Positions 17,479 through 25,732 of a stretch of 64,000 nucleotides of DNA are shown here, one piece after another; position 1 is the first letter of the stretch; the number at the start of each line of letters is the position of its first letter. The notes under the pieces were generated by a model, which was not told the DNA's origin, ran no database searches, and saw only the letters and a program-made list of their open reading frames with translations. Source of the DNA: Comamonas badia DSM 17552 (GTDB taxonomy: Bacteria; Pseudomonadota; Gammaproteobacteria; Burkholderiales; Burkholderiaceae_C); assembly GCF_000484635.1 (NCBI RefSeq), contig NZ_AXVM01000004.1:248001-312000 (forward strand). The letters run 5' to 3'. Both the position numbers and the translations under genes were made by a program.

Positions 17479-18696
17479 TCAGTCCGCCGACGCGACGATG
17501 CGCCGGTCGTGCAGGCGCCCGAACGCCGCCGCATCGAGGCCCAGCAACTCGGACAGCACTTCCGCCGTGTGCTCACCCAGGCGCGGAGCCGCTCGTGGCG
17601 GCAAACGGCCGGAACCCTGAAAGTCCAGTGGAACGCCTGGCGCGAGCACGGTCCCGACGCCTGGCTGCTCGATGGCCGCGAACATCGGGTTCGCGATCGA
17701 GCACTCCGGATCATCGCGCACGAGCTCAGCGACGTTCTGGTAGCGGCTCCAGCACACACCGTGGTGCTTGAAGGCAGCCGCCACCTCGGCAAACGACCGG
17801 CGTGCGATCCAGTCCCCCACGATGTCACCGATCTCGCGCCGTGCCTGGAAGCGATCGCCCTCGCGGGCCAGCTCAAGCCCCAGGCGACCGCCCAGCGCAT
17901 CCATCTGCGCGCCAGTGTCCGTCGCATTGCAGATCGAACGCCACTGCTTGCCGGTCAGCCCCACGACCATTACGCGAGCGCCATCCGCGCAACGGAAATC
18001 GCGGCCGAACGCGCCAAACAGCTCGTTGCCATGGCGCTGGCGCGGCTGACCCTGCCGCGCCTCGGCGATGAAACCGAGATGTCCCATCACGGCCAGGCCG
18101 ACGTCCTGCAGCGCGAGCTTGACATGCTGGCCCTCTCCCGTGCGGCTGCGGTGCCTTTCGGCGGCAAGCAGGCCTACCGCCACCATTTGCCCGGTGATCA
18201 AGTCCCAGGTCGGCAGCACGTGGTTCACCGGCTCGCCACTGTCCTGCGGCCCCGTCATCGACGGCAAGCCCAGGCTCGGGTTGACGGTGTAGTCGACGGC
18301 CGAGCCGCCATGGCGATCGCCCTGCAGAGTGAGCTGGATGAGGTCGGTGCGCCGCTCGCGCAGCTTGTCGTAGTCAAGCCAGCCGCGCGGGGGGAAATTG
18401 GTGACGAACAGACCGGCATCCTGGCCCGGCGCCGTGATCAGCGCCATGGCGATCTCGCGGCCTTCAGGCGATGACAGATCCAGCGCCACCGAGCGCTTGG
18501 ACTTGTTGAGGCCGCACCAGAACAGACTGGTGTTGTCCTGCGTCACCGGCCAGCGGCGATAGTCCAGCCCACCGCCCAGCGTATCGATGCGGATCACGTC
18601 GGCACCCATCTGCGCCAGTGTCATGCCACCCAGTGGGGCGGCCACGAAAGCGGCCGCCTCCACCACACGCATGCCGCAAAGAACACCCTGGGCCAT
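17479..18696 (-). CDS. CaiB/BaiF protein, 2-methylfumaryl-CoA isomerase (Mct)-like
   Basis: Type III CoA-transferase-fold protein of 405 residues. The segment VDYTVNPSLGLPSMTGP followed by PVNHVLPTWDLITG is the pattern I associate with intramolecular CoA transferases of the 2-methylfumaryl-(mesaconyl-)CoA isomerase type rather than carnitine or formyl CoA transferases. The proposed role is moving CoA between the two carboxyls of an unsaturated branched dicarboxylic acid. It is the last gene of the 15-gene operon, next to a methylsuccinyl-CoA-dehydrogenase-like gene, which supports that reading. Substrate not proven. Confidence 0.75.
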   Translation of the reverse strand: MAQGVLCGMRVVEAAAFVAAPLGGMTLAQMGADVIRIDTLGGGLDYRRWPVTQDNTSLFWCGLNKSKRSVALDLSSPEGREIAMALITAPGQDAGLFVTNFPPRGWLDYDKLRERRTDLIQLTLQGDRHGGSAVDYTVNPSLGLPSMTGPQDSGEPVNHVLPTWDLITGQMVAVGLLAAERHRSRTGEGQHVKLALQDVGLAVMGHLGFIAEARQGQPRQRHGNELFGAFGRDFRCADGARVMVVGLTGKQWRSICNATDTGAQMDALGGRLGLELAREGDRFQARREIGDIVGDWIARRSFAEVAAAFKHHGVCWSRYQNVAELVRDDPECSIANPMFAAIEQPGVGTVLAPGVPLDFQGSGRLPPRAAPRLGEHTAEVLSELLGLDAAAFGRLHDRRIVASAD

Positions 18697-18697
18697 G

Positions 18698-20380
18698 TCA
18701 GTTGCCCCCCGCAGTGATGCCCAGCGCGCGCTCCATCAGGCTGCGCGCCACCACCTTGAGCGCGAGGGTTTCCTCGGCACCTTCGAAGATCGACAGCACG
18801 CGCGCATCGACAAAGTAGCGGCTCACGGGCGTTTCTTCCGCGTAGCCCATGCCGCCGTGCAGCTGCAGTGCCTCACGCGTGACCAACTCGGCCGAGCGGC
18901 AGGCCAGCAGCTTGACCAAACTTGCCTCCATGCGGCCGTTGCCGCCATCGACGATGCCGGCCACCGTGTAGGCCAGGCGCCGGCAGACTGCCAGGCGCGC
19001 CCCCATGCGCGCCAGCTTGGCCTGCGTGAGCGCGAACTCCGCCAGCGGCGCGCCAAAGACCTTGCGGTCCTGCGTGTAGCGCACGGCGGCGCGCAGTGCC
19101 GCGCGCATCACGCCGCAGGCGCGCGCCGAGGTCTGCATGCGCCCGCCGACCATGCCCGAGAGCGTGTAGTAAAAACCCTTGCCCAGGCCCGCCTCGCCGC
19201 CGACCACGTTGGCGTCAGGCACGAAATAATCCTGGAAAGAGAGATCGAAGGAGTGCATGCCCCGGTAGCCGATGGTGGGGATGGCGCGGCCCGTGAGCTT
19301 GCCGCCGCCTTCTTGCTCCACCTCGAACTCGTGCGTGTCCACCGAGGGTTTCTCGGCCAGCAGCACCGACAGGCCCTTGTGGCCCAGCGATCGATCGGGG
19401 TGGGTGCGCGTGACCACCATCAGCACGCCAGCCTTGCCCGCGAAGGTGCACCAGGTCTTGGCGCCGTTGAGCAGCCAGCCGCCATCCACACGCGTGCCCT
19501 TGAACTGGCAGGCCGCGAGGTCGGAGCCATAGTCGGGCTCGGTCATGGCGATGGCGCACAGCGGATCGCCGGTGGCCAGGCGCGGCAGCCAGTGCGCCTT
19601 TTGCGCCTCGGTGCCGCCCGCGAGCAGCGCGCGCGTGAGGATTTCGGGCCGCGTGATCAGGCTGCCCGCCGCCGCGAGCGAACCCTCGGACAAGGCCTCG
19701 GTCACGACCACCATGAGCAGTGTGTCCTCATGCTCATTGGGCGCGCTGCCGCCGAAGCGCTCGGGAATCGCCAGGCCGAACACGCCCATCTCGCGCATGG
19801 ATTGCAGCAGCGGCTCGGGCACCGTGAGGTCGTCGCGGTGGATGGCCTCGGCCTGGGGCGCCACCACCTCCTCGGCGAAGCGGCGGAAGGCGTCCTGGGC
19901 CAGCGCGTGCGGCTCGTCGAGGGTGATCTCGCCGACCAGCCCCTGCGCCTCGATCACGCCGCGACCGGCGGCCTGCAAGGCCTCGGCGCTGCCAGCGGCC
20001 TGGCGCAGCGCACGCCATTCCGGCGCGGCGCGCAGGTGGTCCACCTCGGCCGGATCCAGACCGGTTTCGGCATACACCATGTCCAGGCGGTCAAGCAGCG
20101 CCACCACGGCATCGGCCGCGAACACCAGCGCCAGCTGCGCCTGCATTGGTGCGCTCGCGGGCGTGAGTGCCCCGATGGCGGTTTCGGCCGCGAGCAGCTC
20201 GGCGCCGGCCCAGGCCAGCTCGAAGCTGGCCACCTGGTGCTCATCGAGCCGCCTGGCACTCAATCGCCCGTCTTCCATGCAGCTTCGCGCCAGCGCCTGG
20301 ACGCCGGCATCGAAAAGGAGCCTCAGCCGCGCCAGGACGGTGGCGGCACTGTGAAGGTGTTCCATATGACCTGAGTTCAT
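18698..20380 (-). CDS. Acyl-CoA dehydrogenase with N-terminal extension, methylsuccinyl-CoA dehydrogenase-like
   Basis: A 560-residue protein. About 160 N-terminal residues form an extra helical domain before a normal acyl-CoA dehydrogenase, the layout of (2S)-methylsuccinyl-CoA dehydrogenase (Mcd). Family-like stretches include AMTEPDYGSDLA, GYRGMHSFDLSF, GGRMQTSARACGV and YTQDRKVFG. The catalytic Glu is present in SIFEGAEET. The ATG at 20378-20380 overlaps the upstream stop as ATGA; an open frame extending further upstream is only read-through. Expected reaction: FAD-dependent oxidation of a 2-substituted succinyl-CoA to a mesaconyl-type CoA. It lies between the Mct-like gene and an FAD oxidoreductase. 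Confidence 0.8.
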   Translation of the reverse strand: MNSGHMEHLHSAATVLARLRLLFDAGVQALARSCMEDGRLSARRLDEHQVASFELAWAGAELLAAETAIGALTPASAPMQAQLALVFAADAVVALLDRLDMVYAETGLDPAEVDHLRAAPEWRALRQAAGSAEALQAAGRGVIEAQGLVGEITLDEPHALAQDAFRRFAEEVVAPQAEAIHRDDLTVPEPLLQSMREMGVFGLAIPERFGGSAPNEHEDTLLMVVVTEALSEGSLAAAGSLITRPEILTRALLAGGTEAQKAHWLPRLATGDPLCAIAMTEPDYGSDLAACQFKGTRVDGGWLLNGAKTWCTFAGKAGVLMVVTRTHPDRSLGHKGLSVLLAEKPSVDTHEFEVEQEGGGKLTGRAIPTIGYRGMHSFDLSFQDYFVPDANVVGGEAGLGKGFYYTLSGMVGGRMQTSARACGVMRAALRAAVRYTQDRKVFGAPLAEFALTQAKLARMGARLAVCRRLAYTVAGIVDGGNGRMEASLVKLLACRSAELVTREALQLHGGMGYAEETPVSRYFVDARVLSIFEGAEETLALKVVARSLMERALGITAGGN

Positions 20381-21708
20381 GCCGCCTGGCCCACGCCCAG
20401 CACACCCAGCGCTTTGTGGGCGGCCTCGCGGCCCGTGTCGACACACGCCTGCGTGCCCCCGCCACCGTAGTCCTTGACGGCATCGCCCACGTTCCAGAGG
20501 TTGGGCAGCGGTGTTTCCTGCGGCATGTCGTAGCCGGCGCAGGAGCGCTGGGCGGGCCACTCGTCGCGCATCACGCGAATGGACAGGATCTTCGCATCGG
20601 CAAAGCCGGGGAACTCGTTGCGCAGGTCCTGCAATCCCAGCTCCGTCTCGGCCTTTTCGTCGAAATCGCCCAGTGCCGGCTTGGGCACCACATAGGCGAC
20701 ATACAGATGCCAGCCCGGCGGCGCCATCTCGGGGCACATGGCGGTGAGTTCGCCCAGGTTGCACAGGCGCTCGGTGTTGGCGAAGGTGATCAGACCCGGC
20801 TGGTCGATCAGGCGCTGTTGGGTGGCGAAGTTGACCACGATGTTCGCCGCCGGGCGCAACACTTTGCGCGCCTTGGCCACGTAGGTCTCGCCCATCGCGG
20901 CTTCGCCAGCCAGCCTGATCGTCGCGCTGGGTCCGACATTGCTGATCACCACACGGGCCTCGACCCGTTGCGTCACGCCATTGCGCACTACATCCACGCC
21001 GGTCGTACGGCCGTTGGTCACGTGAATTTTGCTCACTGGTGCGTCGAGCCAGATCTCGCCGCCCTTGGCGCGGATGCCATCGCCCAGGTCGTTCCAGACG
21101 CCGATGGTGCCGCGCGGGCAAAAACCGAAGCGCTTGAACGCACCCTTGAAAGCGAAGTAGGTCAAGAAGGCGCGCGCGGGCAGTTCATCCGCATTGGCGG
21201 CCCAGATGGCCGCGCAGAAGTTGCGGAACAGGCGATGCACGGTCTGGTTCTTGGTGAACTTGCGCAGCCACTCTTCGGTGGTGATCGCTTCCTCGGGCAG
21301 CTCGGTATTGCCCTTGCGTACGTCGCCGAAGCTCGCGCCGATCTTGGCCGCTGCCTTGGTCAGCCCCCCGAGGATCAGATTCCAGCCACCGCCCTTGCTC
21401 GGATCGATGATCTTGCCGTCGATACGGAACACGGTCGCCGGCTGCGGCTCGCGCACATCCAGCGGCACACCCAGCAGATCGAAGGTCTGCTCGAAACTGC
21501 TGCCGCGCTCGATGGCGATCGCGCCGCGGTTGACGATGAAGCCATCGATCTCTTCGCTGGATGCGCGGCCGCCCAGGCGGTCCTGCGATTCGACCAGCAG
21601 CACTTTTCTGCCGGCGGCCACCAGATGGGCCGCAGCGCTCATGCCGCCCGCGCCGGCGCCGATCACGACGGCGTCGTAGCTGTGGGTTGTATTCGTGGAT
21701 GAAGTCAT
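20377..21708 (-). CDS. FAD-dependent oxidoreductase, phytoene-desaturase-like
   Basis: A 443-residue flavoprotein from the ATG at 21706-21708. The dinucleotide-binding GAGAGGMSAAAHL is at 17-29, followed by VESQDRLGGRASS. The C-terminal LWNVGDAVKDYGGGGTQAC is the second FAD contact of the amine-oxidase/phytoene-desaturase superfamily. Substrate unknown. Being embedded between Mcd-like and MaoC-like genes suggests oxidation or isomerisation of a ring or unsaturated intermediate, or electron transfer. Family members of this kind are not usual in beta-oxidation operons. Confidence 0.75.
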   Translation of the reverse strand: MTSSTNTTHSYDAVVIGAGAGGMSAAAHLVAAGRKVLLVESQDRLGGRASSEEIDGFIVNRGAIAIERGSSFEQTFDLLGVPLDVREPQPATVFRIDGKIIDPSKGGGWNLILGGLTKAAAKIGASFGDVRKGNTELPEEAITTEEWLRKFTKNQTVHRLFRNFCAAIWAANADELPARAFLTYFAFKGAFKRFGFCPRGTIGVWNDLGDGIRAKGGEIWLDAPVSKIHVTNGRTTGVDVVRNGVTQRVEARVVISNVGPSATIRLAGEAAMGETYVAKARKVLRPAANIVVNFATQQRLIDQPGLITFANTERLCNLGELTAMCPEMAPPGWHLYVAYVVPKPALGDFDEKAETELGLQDLRNEFPGFADAKILSIRVMRDEWPAQRSCAGYDMPQETPLPNLWNVGDAVKDYGGGGTQACVDTGREAAHKALGVLGVGQAA

Positions 21709-21740
21709 TGCATATCCTGGTTGAGAAGGTTGATTCGTTG

Positions 21741-22595
21741 TCACCGGTAGCGTGCGGACGCGGTCATGCCGACCATGCCGGAGGCATCCGTGGTCCAAAG
21801 CGCCGCGCCCTCGGCCTCCTGGCGGCCGCAGAGCGTCAAAGGCTCGGTATCGAAGGCCGGGCGCTGGGCCCGGAACCTGAAGTGGGCGGGCGGGGCCGTT
21901 GCTTGACCTTCGCGCGCCAGCAGGTCCAGCAGCAGCGTGGCCAGCAGCGGGCCGTGCACCACCAGCGCGGGGTAGAACTCCTCGCGCGTGGCGTAGTCGC
22001 GGTCGTAATGGATGCGGTGGCCGTTGTAGGTGAGCGCGGAGAAGCGGAACAGCATCACCGGATCGGGCGATACGGCGCGCGACCAGCCGGCGTCGGTGGA
22101 CGCGGGCTCTCCGGGCGGCAGCGGCGCGGGCGCGGCGGGCGCTTCGCGGTAGACGATGTGCTGCAGCTCGCTCAGGCACGGCTGGCCGCCTTGTTCCAGC
22201 TCGTGCGCAACGGTCACGAAGACCAGCGCGCCGGCCTTGCCCTGCTTGAGTTCGACGCTGCGCACGGTGGAGGTCTTGCGCGCGGCACGGCCCAGGCGCA
22301 AGGGTTCGTGCAATGTGAGCTCACCTGCGGCCCACATGCGGCGCGGCAGCGGCACGGGCGGCAGGAAGCCGCCGCGCTTGGGGTGCCCATCCACGCCCGT
22401 GCCCTCGCGACTGGGCGCGTCAAGAAAGTAGAGCCAGTGCCAGGGCAACGGCAGCGCGTCGCCCTCGCCAGGCACGTCGGCGCGGTCCAGCAGGCCCGCC
22501 AGTGCGCGCGCCGGAAAGGGGTCGAGGTGCTGCTCGCGGGTTTCGCTGCGGCCGACCCACTGGCGCAGATGGTCGATGTCGATGGGCGCGTTCAT
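21741..22595 (-). CDS. MaoC-like hydratase, mesaconyl-C4-CoA/itaconyl-CoA hydratase-like
   Basis: A 284-residue hot-dog-fold protein. LPLPWHWLYFLDAP, DGHPKRGGFLPPVPLPRRMWA and SELQHIVYRE are features I associate with mesaconyl-C4-CoA hydratase and itaconyl-CoA hydratase homologs (FAS1-dehydratase-like family). The C-terminal half has SALTYNGHRIHYDRDYA, the hydratase-2-like active-site region. Predicted reaction: hydration of a mesaconyl-type CoA to a citramalyl-type CoA. It overlaps the PaaH-like dehydrogenase start by four bases. Confidence 0.8.
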   Translation of the reverse strand: MNAPIDIDHLRQWVGRSETREQHLDPFPARALAGLLDRADVPGEGDALPLPWHWLYFLDAPSREGTGVDGHPKRGGFLPPVPLPRRMWAAGELTLHEPLRLGRAARKTSTVRSVELKQGKAGALVFVTVAHELEQGGQPCLSELQHIVYREAPAAPAPLPPGEPASTDAGWSRAVSPDPVMLFRFSALTYNGHRIHYDRDYATREEFYPALVVHGPLLATLLLDLLAREGQATAPPAHFRFRAQRPAFDTEPLTLCGRQEAEGAALWTTDASGMVGMTASARYR

Positions 22596-24109
22596 CGCGC
22601 CGCCTCTGCCGTGGTCAGCGGCAGGCCCAGCGCCACGCGGCGCACGAGCCAGGCGCTGGGGCGGTAGCGCGGATCACCCGTCGCGGCGAGCTGGGCGCGC
22701 AGGATCTCCAGCATCCGGCCGGCGCCGAGCCTGTCGCCCCAGCCCAGCGGCCCCTGCGGATACCCCAGGCCCAGGCGCACGGCGTCTTCCAGATCGGCCA
22801 CGCTGGCGATGCCGCGCTGCGCGATGTTGGCGGCGATGTTGACGATGGTGGCCATCACGCGCTGCGCGATGAAACCGGGGCTGTCGTTGATCAGGGTCAC
22901 CGGCGTGCCGTCCTGGGCGAGCAGCGCGTGCGCGGCATCGCGCGCTGCAGCGCTGGTCACGGCCGTGAGCATCAGCGTGCGGCGCAGCGCGAGCGCCGGC
23001 AGCGGGTCAACGGCGACGCAGCGCGCGGCGTCCAGGCCCAAAACCAGCGCGGTACTGGTGGCGTCCTGGCCCCAGGGTTGCACGATGGCAAGGTCGGCGT
23101 TGGCCGCGTCATCGGCCAGGCGCGCGCCAGCGGCCGACACGAGCTCGCGCAAGCCGGCGCCGCCGCTGACCTGCGGGTCCACCCACACGGTGAGCGCCTC
23201 GGGCAGCGGCGGCACGGGCTTCGCGGGCGGCTTTTGCTGCTGGCCATCGACATAGCGGTACCAGCCCTCTCCGCTCTTGCGGCCGAACAGGCCGGCGGCC
23301 ACCCGCGGCGCCACCAGGGACGAGGGCCGAAACCGGGGTTCTTGCTGGAACTGCTCGTAGATCGAGGTCATCACGCGCGAGGACACGTCCAGGCCCGTCA
23401 GGTCCAGCAGCTCGAAGGGGCCCATGCGAAAACCCAGCGCCTCGCGCAGCACGTCGTCCACGTCGGCCGGCGTGGCCACCTGCTCTTCCACGATGCGCAG
23501 GCCCTCGGTGTACAGGCCGCGCCCCGCGTGGTTGATGAGAAAACCCGGCTGGTCGGCGGTGACCACAGCGCGGTGGCCCGCACCCTCGGTGAGTTCGCAC
23601 AGGCGCCGCACCACGGCGGGCTCGGTGCGCACGGCGGCGATGACCTCGGCCACCTTCATCAGCGGCACCGGGTTGAAAAAGTGCAGGCCCGCCACGCGCT
23701 GCGGCCGCTGGCAGGCGGCCGCGATCTCGGCCACCGTGAGCGACGAGGTGTTGCTCGCCAGGATGGCGTCTTCGCCGACCAGGCCTTCAAGCTCGCGGAA
23801 CAGCGCGCGCTTGACGTCCAGATCCTCCACGATGGCCTCGATCACCAGCTCGCAGTCCGCCAGATCGGCCAGGCTTTCACAGGCGTTGAGGCGCGCGCGC
23901 GCCGCGGCATGCCCGGCGGCGGCCATGCGGCCCTTTTCCACCGCGCGAGCGAACATGCCGTCCACGTAGTCCATCGCCTTGGCGGCGGCGCCGGGCTGCG
24001 CATCGTGGCAGCGCACCGGGTGCCCCGCCTGCGCGAACAACTGGACGATGCCGCGCCCCATGGTGCCGGCGCCGATAACGCCGATGGTGATTTTTTCTGC
24101 CATGTTCAT
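22592..24109 (-). CDS. 3-Hydroxyacyl-CoA dehydrogenase, PaaH-like
   Basis: NAD-dependent dehydrogenase of 505 residues with the duplicated C-terminal domain of the PaaH (3-hydroxyadipyl-CoA dehydrogenase) subfamily. The Rossmann motif GAGTMGRG is at 13-20, LHFFNPVPLMK contains the catalytic His, and a second LINDSPGFIAQRV lies near the end. The ATG at 24107-24109 overlaps the upstream hydratase stop (ATGA); the open frame beyond it is spurious. With the PaaF-like hydratase just upstream it forms a beta-oxidation pair fitting dicarboxylyl-CoA substrates. Confidence 0.85.
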   Translation of the reverse strand: MNMAEKITIGVIGAGTMGRGIVQLFAQAGHPVRCHDAQPGAAAKAMDYVDGMFARAVEKGRMAAAGHAAARARLNACESLADLADCELVIEAIVEDLDVKRALFRELEGLVGEDAILASNTSSLTVAEIAAACQRPQRVAGLHFFNPVPLMKVAEVIAAVRTEPAVVRRLCELTEGAGHRAVVTADQPGFLINHAGRGLYTEGLRIVEEQVATPADVDDVLREALGFRMGPFELLDLTGLDVSSRVMTSIYEQFQQEPRFRPSSLVAPRVAAGLFGRKSGEGWYRYVDGQQQKPPAKPVPPLPEALTVWVDPQVSGGAGLRELVSAAGARLADDAANADLAIVQPWGQDATSTALVLGLDAARCVAVDPLPALALRRTLMLTAVTSAAARDAAHALLAQDGTPVTLINDSPGFIAQRVMATIVNIAANIAQRGIASVADLEDAVRLGLGYPQGPLGWGDRLGAGRMLEILRAQLAATGDPRYRPSAWLVRRVALGLPLTTAEAAR

Positions 24110-24891
24110 TCGCCCTTGAAGTCGGGCTTGCGTTTGTCGAGGAAGGCCCGCATGCCTTCGGTCTTGTCGGCGGTGTCGAAGAGCAGCAGGAACTCGCGGT
24201 TCTCCAGCGCCAGCGCGGCGTCCAGGGGCAGGTCGGCACCCTGGCGCAGCGCGCGCCGAGTGGCTGCGACCGCCTTCGGCGGCATGCGCGCTGCCTTCTT
24301 GGCCAGCTCCAGGGCGCGGGACAGCGCTTCTCCGGCCGGCGCGAGCTCGGCCACCAGGCCGAGCTCGAAGGCGCGCTCGCCGCTCAGTGGCTCGCCGGTC
24401 AGCAGCAGCAGGCTGGCAACCTGCTTGCCCACCGTGCGCACCAGCCGCTGCGTGCCGCCGGCGCCGGGCATGATGCCCACGGCCAGCTCGGGCTGGCCCA
24501 GGCGTGCGCTCGCGTCGGCGACGATGAAGTCGCACATCATGGCCAACTCGCAGCCCGCGCCGAGCGCGAAGCCGCTCACGGCGGCGATCACGGGCTTGCG
24601 GCTGTTCGCCACCGGTGCCCAGAACTGGCCGAGGTCGATGTCGGCGACATCCTGGGCACCCTTGTCCACCAGCAGGTTGAGGTCGGCTCCGGCCGCGAAC
24701 ACCGCATCGCCGCCAGTAATCACGATGGCCCTCACCGCCGCCTCGGCGTCCAGCGCCGCCACGGCCTGGGCGATCGCGGCGCGCATGGTCAGGTCCAGCG
24801 CGTTGCGCTTGTCGGGCCGGTTCAGGGTGACGACGCCGACGGCGCCATCACGGTGCACCAGCACGGGCGCGTCGCTCAATGGCGTCGTCAT
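24106..24891 (-). CDS. Enoyl-CoA hydratase, PaaF-like
   Basis: Crotonase-fold hydratase of 261 residues. It has SGFALGAGCELAMMCD, GQPELAVGIMPGAGGTQRL and the ending FLDKRKPDFKGE, a pattern close to PaaF (2,3-dehydroadipyl-CoA hydratase). The first catalytic Glu (GQPE) is kept; the second Glu of classical hydratases is Leu here. It overlaps both neighbours by four bases and is functionally coupled to the PaaH-like gene that follows. Confidence 0.85.
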   Translation of the reverse strand: MTTPLSDAPVLVHRDGAVGVVTLNRPDKRNALDLTMRAAIAQAVAALDAEAAVRAIVITGGDAVFAAGADLNLLVDKGAQDVADIDLGQFWAPVANSRKPVIAAVSGFALGAGCELAMMCDFIVADASARLGQPELAVGIMPGAGGTQRLVRTVGKQVASLLLLTGEPLSGERAFELGLVAELAPAGEALSRALELAKKAARMPPKAVAATRRALRQGADLPLDAALALENREFLLLFDTADKTEGMRAFLDKRKPDFKGE

Positions 24892-25694
24892 TGACTACCT
24901 CCGCCGCGCAGAAAATCCGGCGCCCGTTTCTCGCTGAATGCCGCGTAGCCTTCCTTGAATTCATCACCGAGCAGGCACACTGCCTGGTCGTTCTCCTCCC
25001 GGGTCAGTTCTTCGGCCAGGGAGCCCGAGATCGCATTGAGGCGCTGTTTCATGCGGCTGAACGCATCCTGGGGCAAACGGGCGAGTTCCAGCGCCTGCTG
25101 CACCGCCGTGTCCATCACCTGCGCGTCGGGCACCAGCAGGTCCAGCAGCCCGAGGCGATGCGCCTCCTCACCCTCCACGGTCTTGCCACTGGTCAGCATG
25201 CGGCGTGCGGCGCCGATGCCGACCCGGCGCGGCAGTGTGAGCAGCTGCCCCCAGTCCGGCACCAAGCCCAGGCGCAGAAAGGGGAACATCACCCGGGTGC
25301 CAGGCCCGCCAACGATGCGGTCACCCAGCAGGGCCAGGCCGACCACGGCGCCGGCCGCGAAGCCTTCCATGGCACTGACCACCGGAAAGCGCGCGCTGGC
25401 CACGAGCCGGCACAGCACGTGGATATGCTGCATGCGATCGCGTGCCTGCGCCTCGGTCAGGCCGAGCATGCTGGGCACATCGCCGCCCGCGGAAAACACG
25501 CCACCCACCCCGCCGATCACCAGGGCGCGGGTGCTGCCCTCGTTTTGCAAGGCCTGAATCTGCCGGGTCAGCTGCTCGCGCACATCGAAGTCGATGGCGT
25601 TGCGCTTGTCCGGGCGGTTGATCAGCAGGCGCGCCACATGGGGCGCCGGTCTGTCCATCAGCACCACCGGAGGGGGATTTGCAGGGTTTGTCAT
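24888..25694 (-). CDS. Enoyl-CoA hydratase/isomerase family protein
   Basis: Crotonase-fold protein of 268 residues from the ATG at 25692-25694. The oxyanion region is MEGFAAGAVVGLALLGD. The acid/base region reads RLGLVPDWGQLLTLPR, again the Asp-type pattern, so isomerase activity is as likely as hydratase. It ends with FSEKRAPDF. Four-base overlap with the PaaF-like gene downstream; 38 bases separate it from the synthetase gene upstream. Confidence 0.85.
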   Translation of the reverse strand: MTNPANPPPVVLMDRPAPHVARLLINRPDKRNAIDFDVREQLTRQIQALQNEGSTRALVIGGVGGVFSAGGDVPSMLGLTEAQARDRMQHIHVLCRLVASARFPVVSAMEGFAAGAVVGLALLGDRIVGGPGTRVMFPFLRLGLVPDWGQLLTLPRRVGIGAARRMLTSGKTVEGEEAHRLGLLDLLVPDAQVMDTAVQQALELARLPQDAFSRMKQRLNAISGSLAEELTREENDQAVCLLGDEFKEGYAAFSEKRAPDFLRGGGSQ

Positions 25695-25732
25695 AGATCC
25701 ATCGTCCGAGCGGGGAGCGGAAAAAAGGGGAC

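Noticed and set aside
18698-21121. A possible 807-residue acyl-CoA dehydrogenase
   Set aside because: The extra N-terminal part is a shadow frame of the FAD oxidoreductase gene; the ATGA overlap at 20377-20380 gives a clean start.
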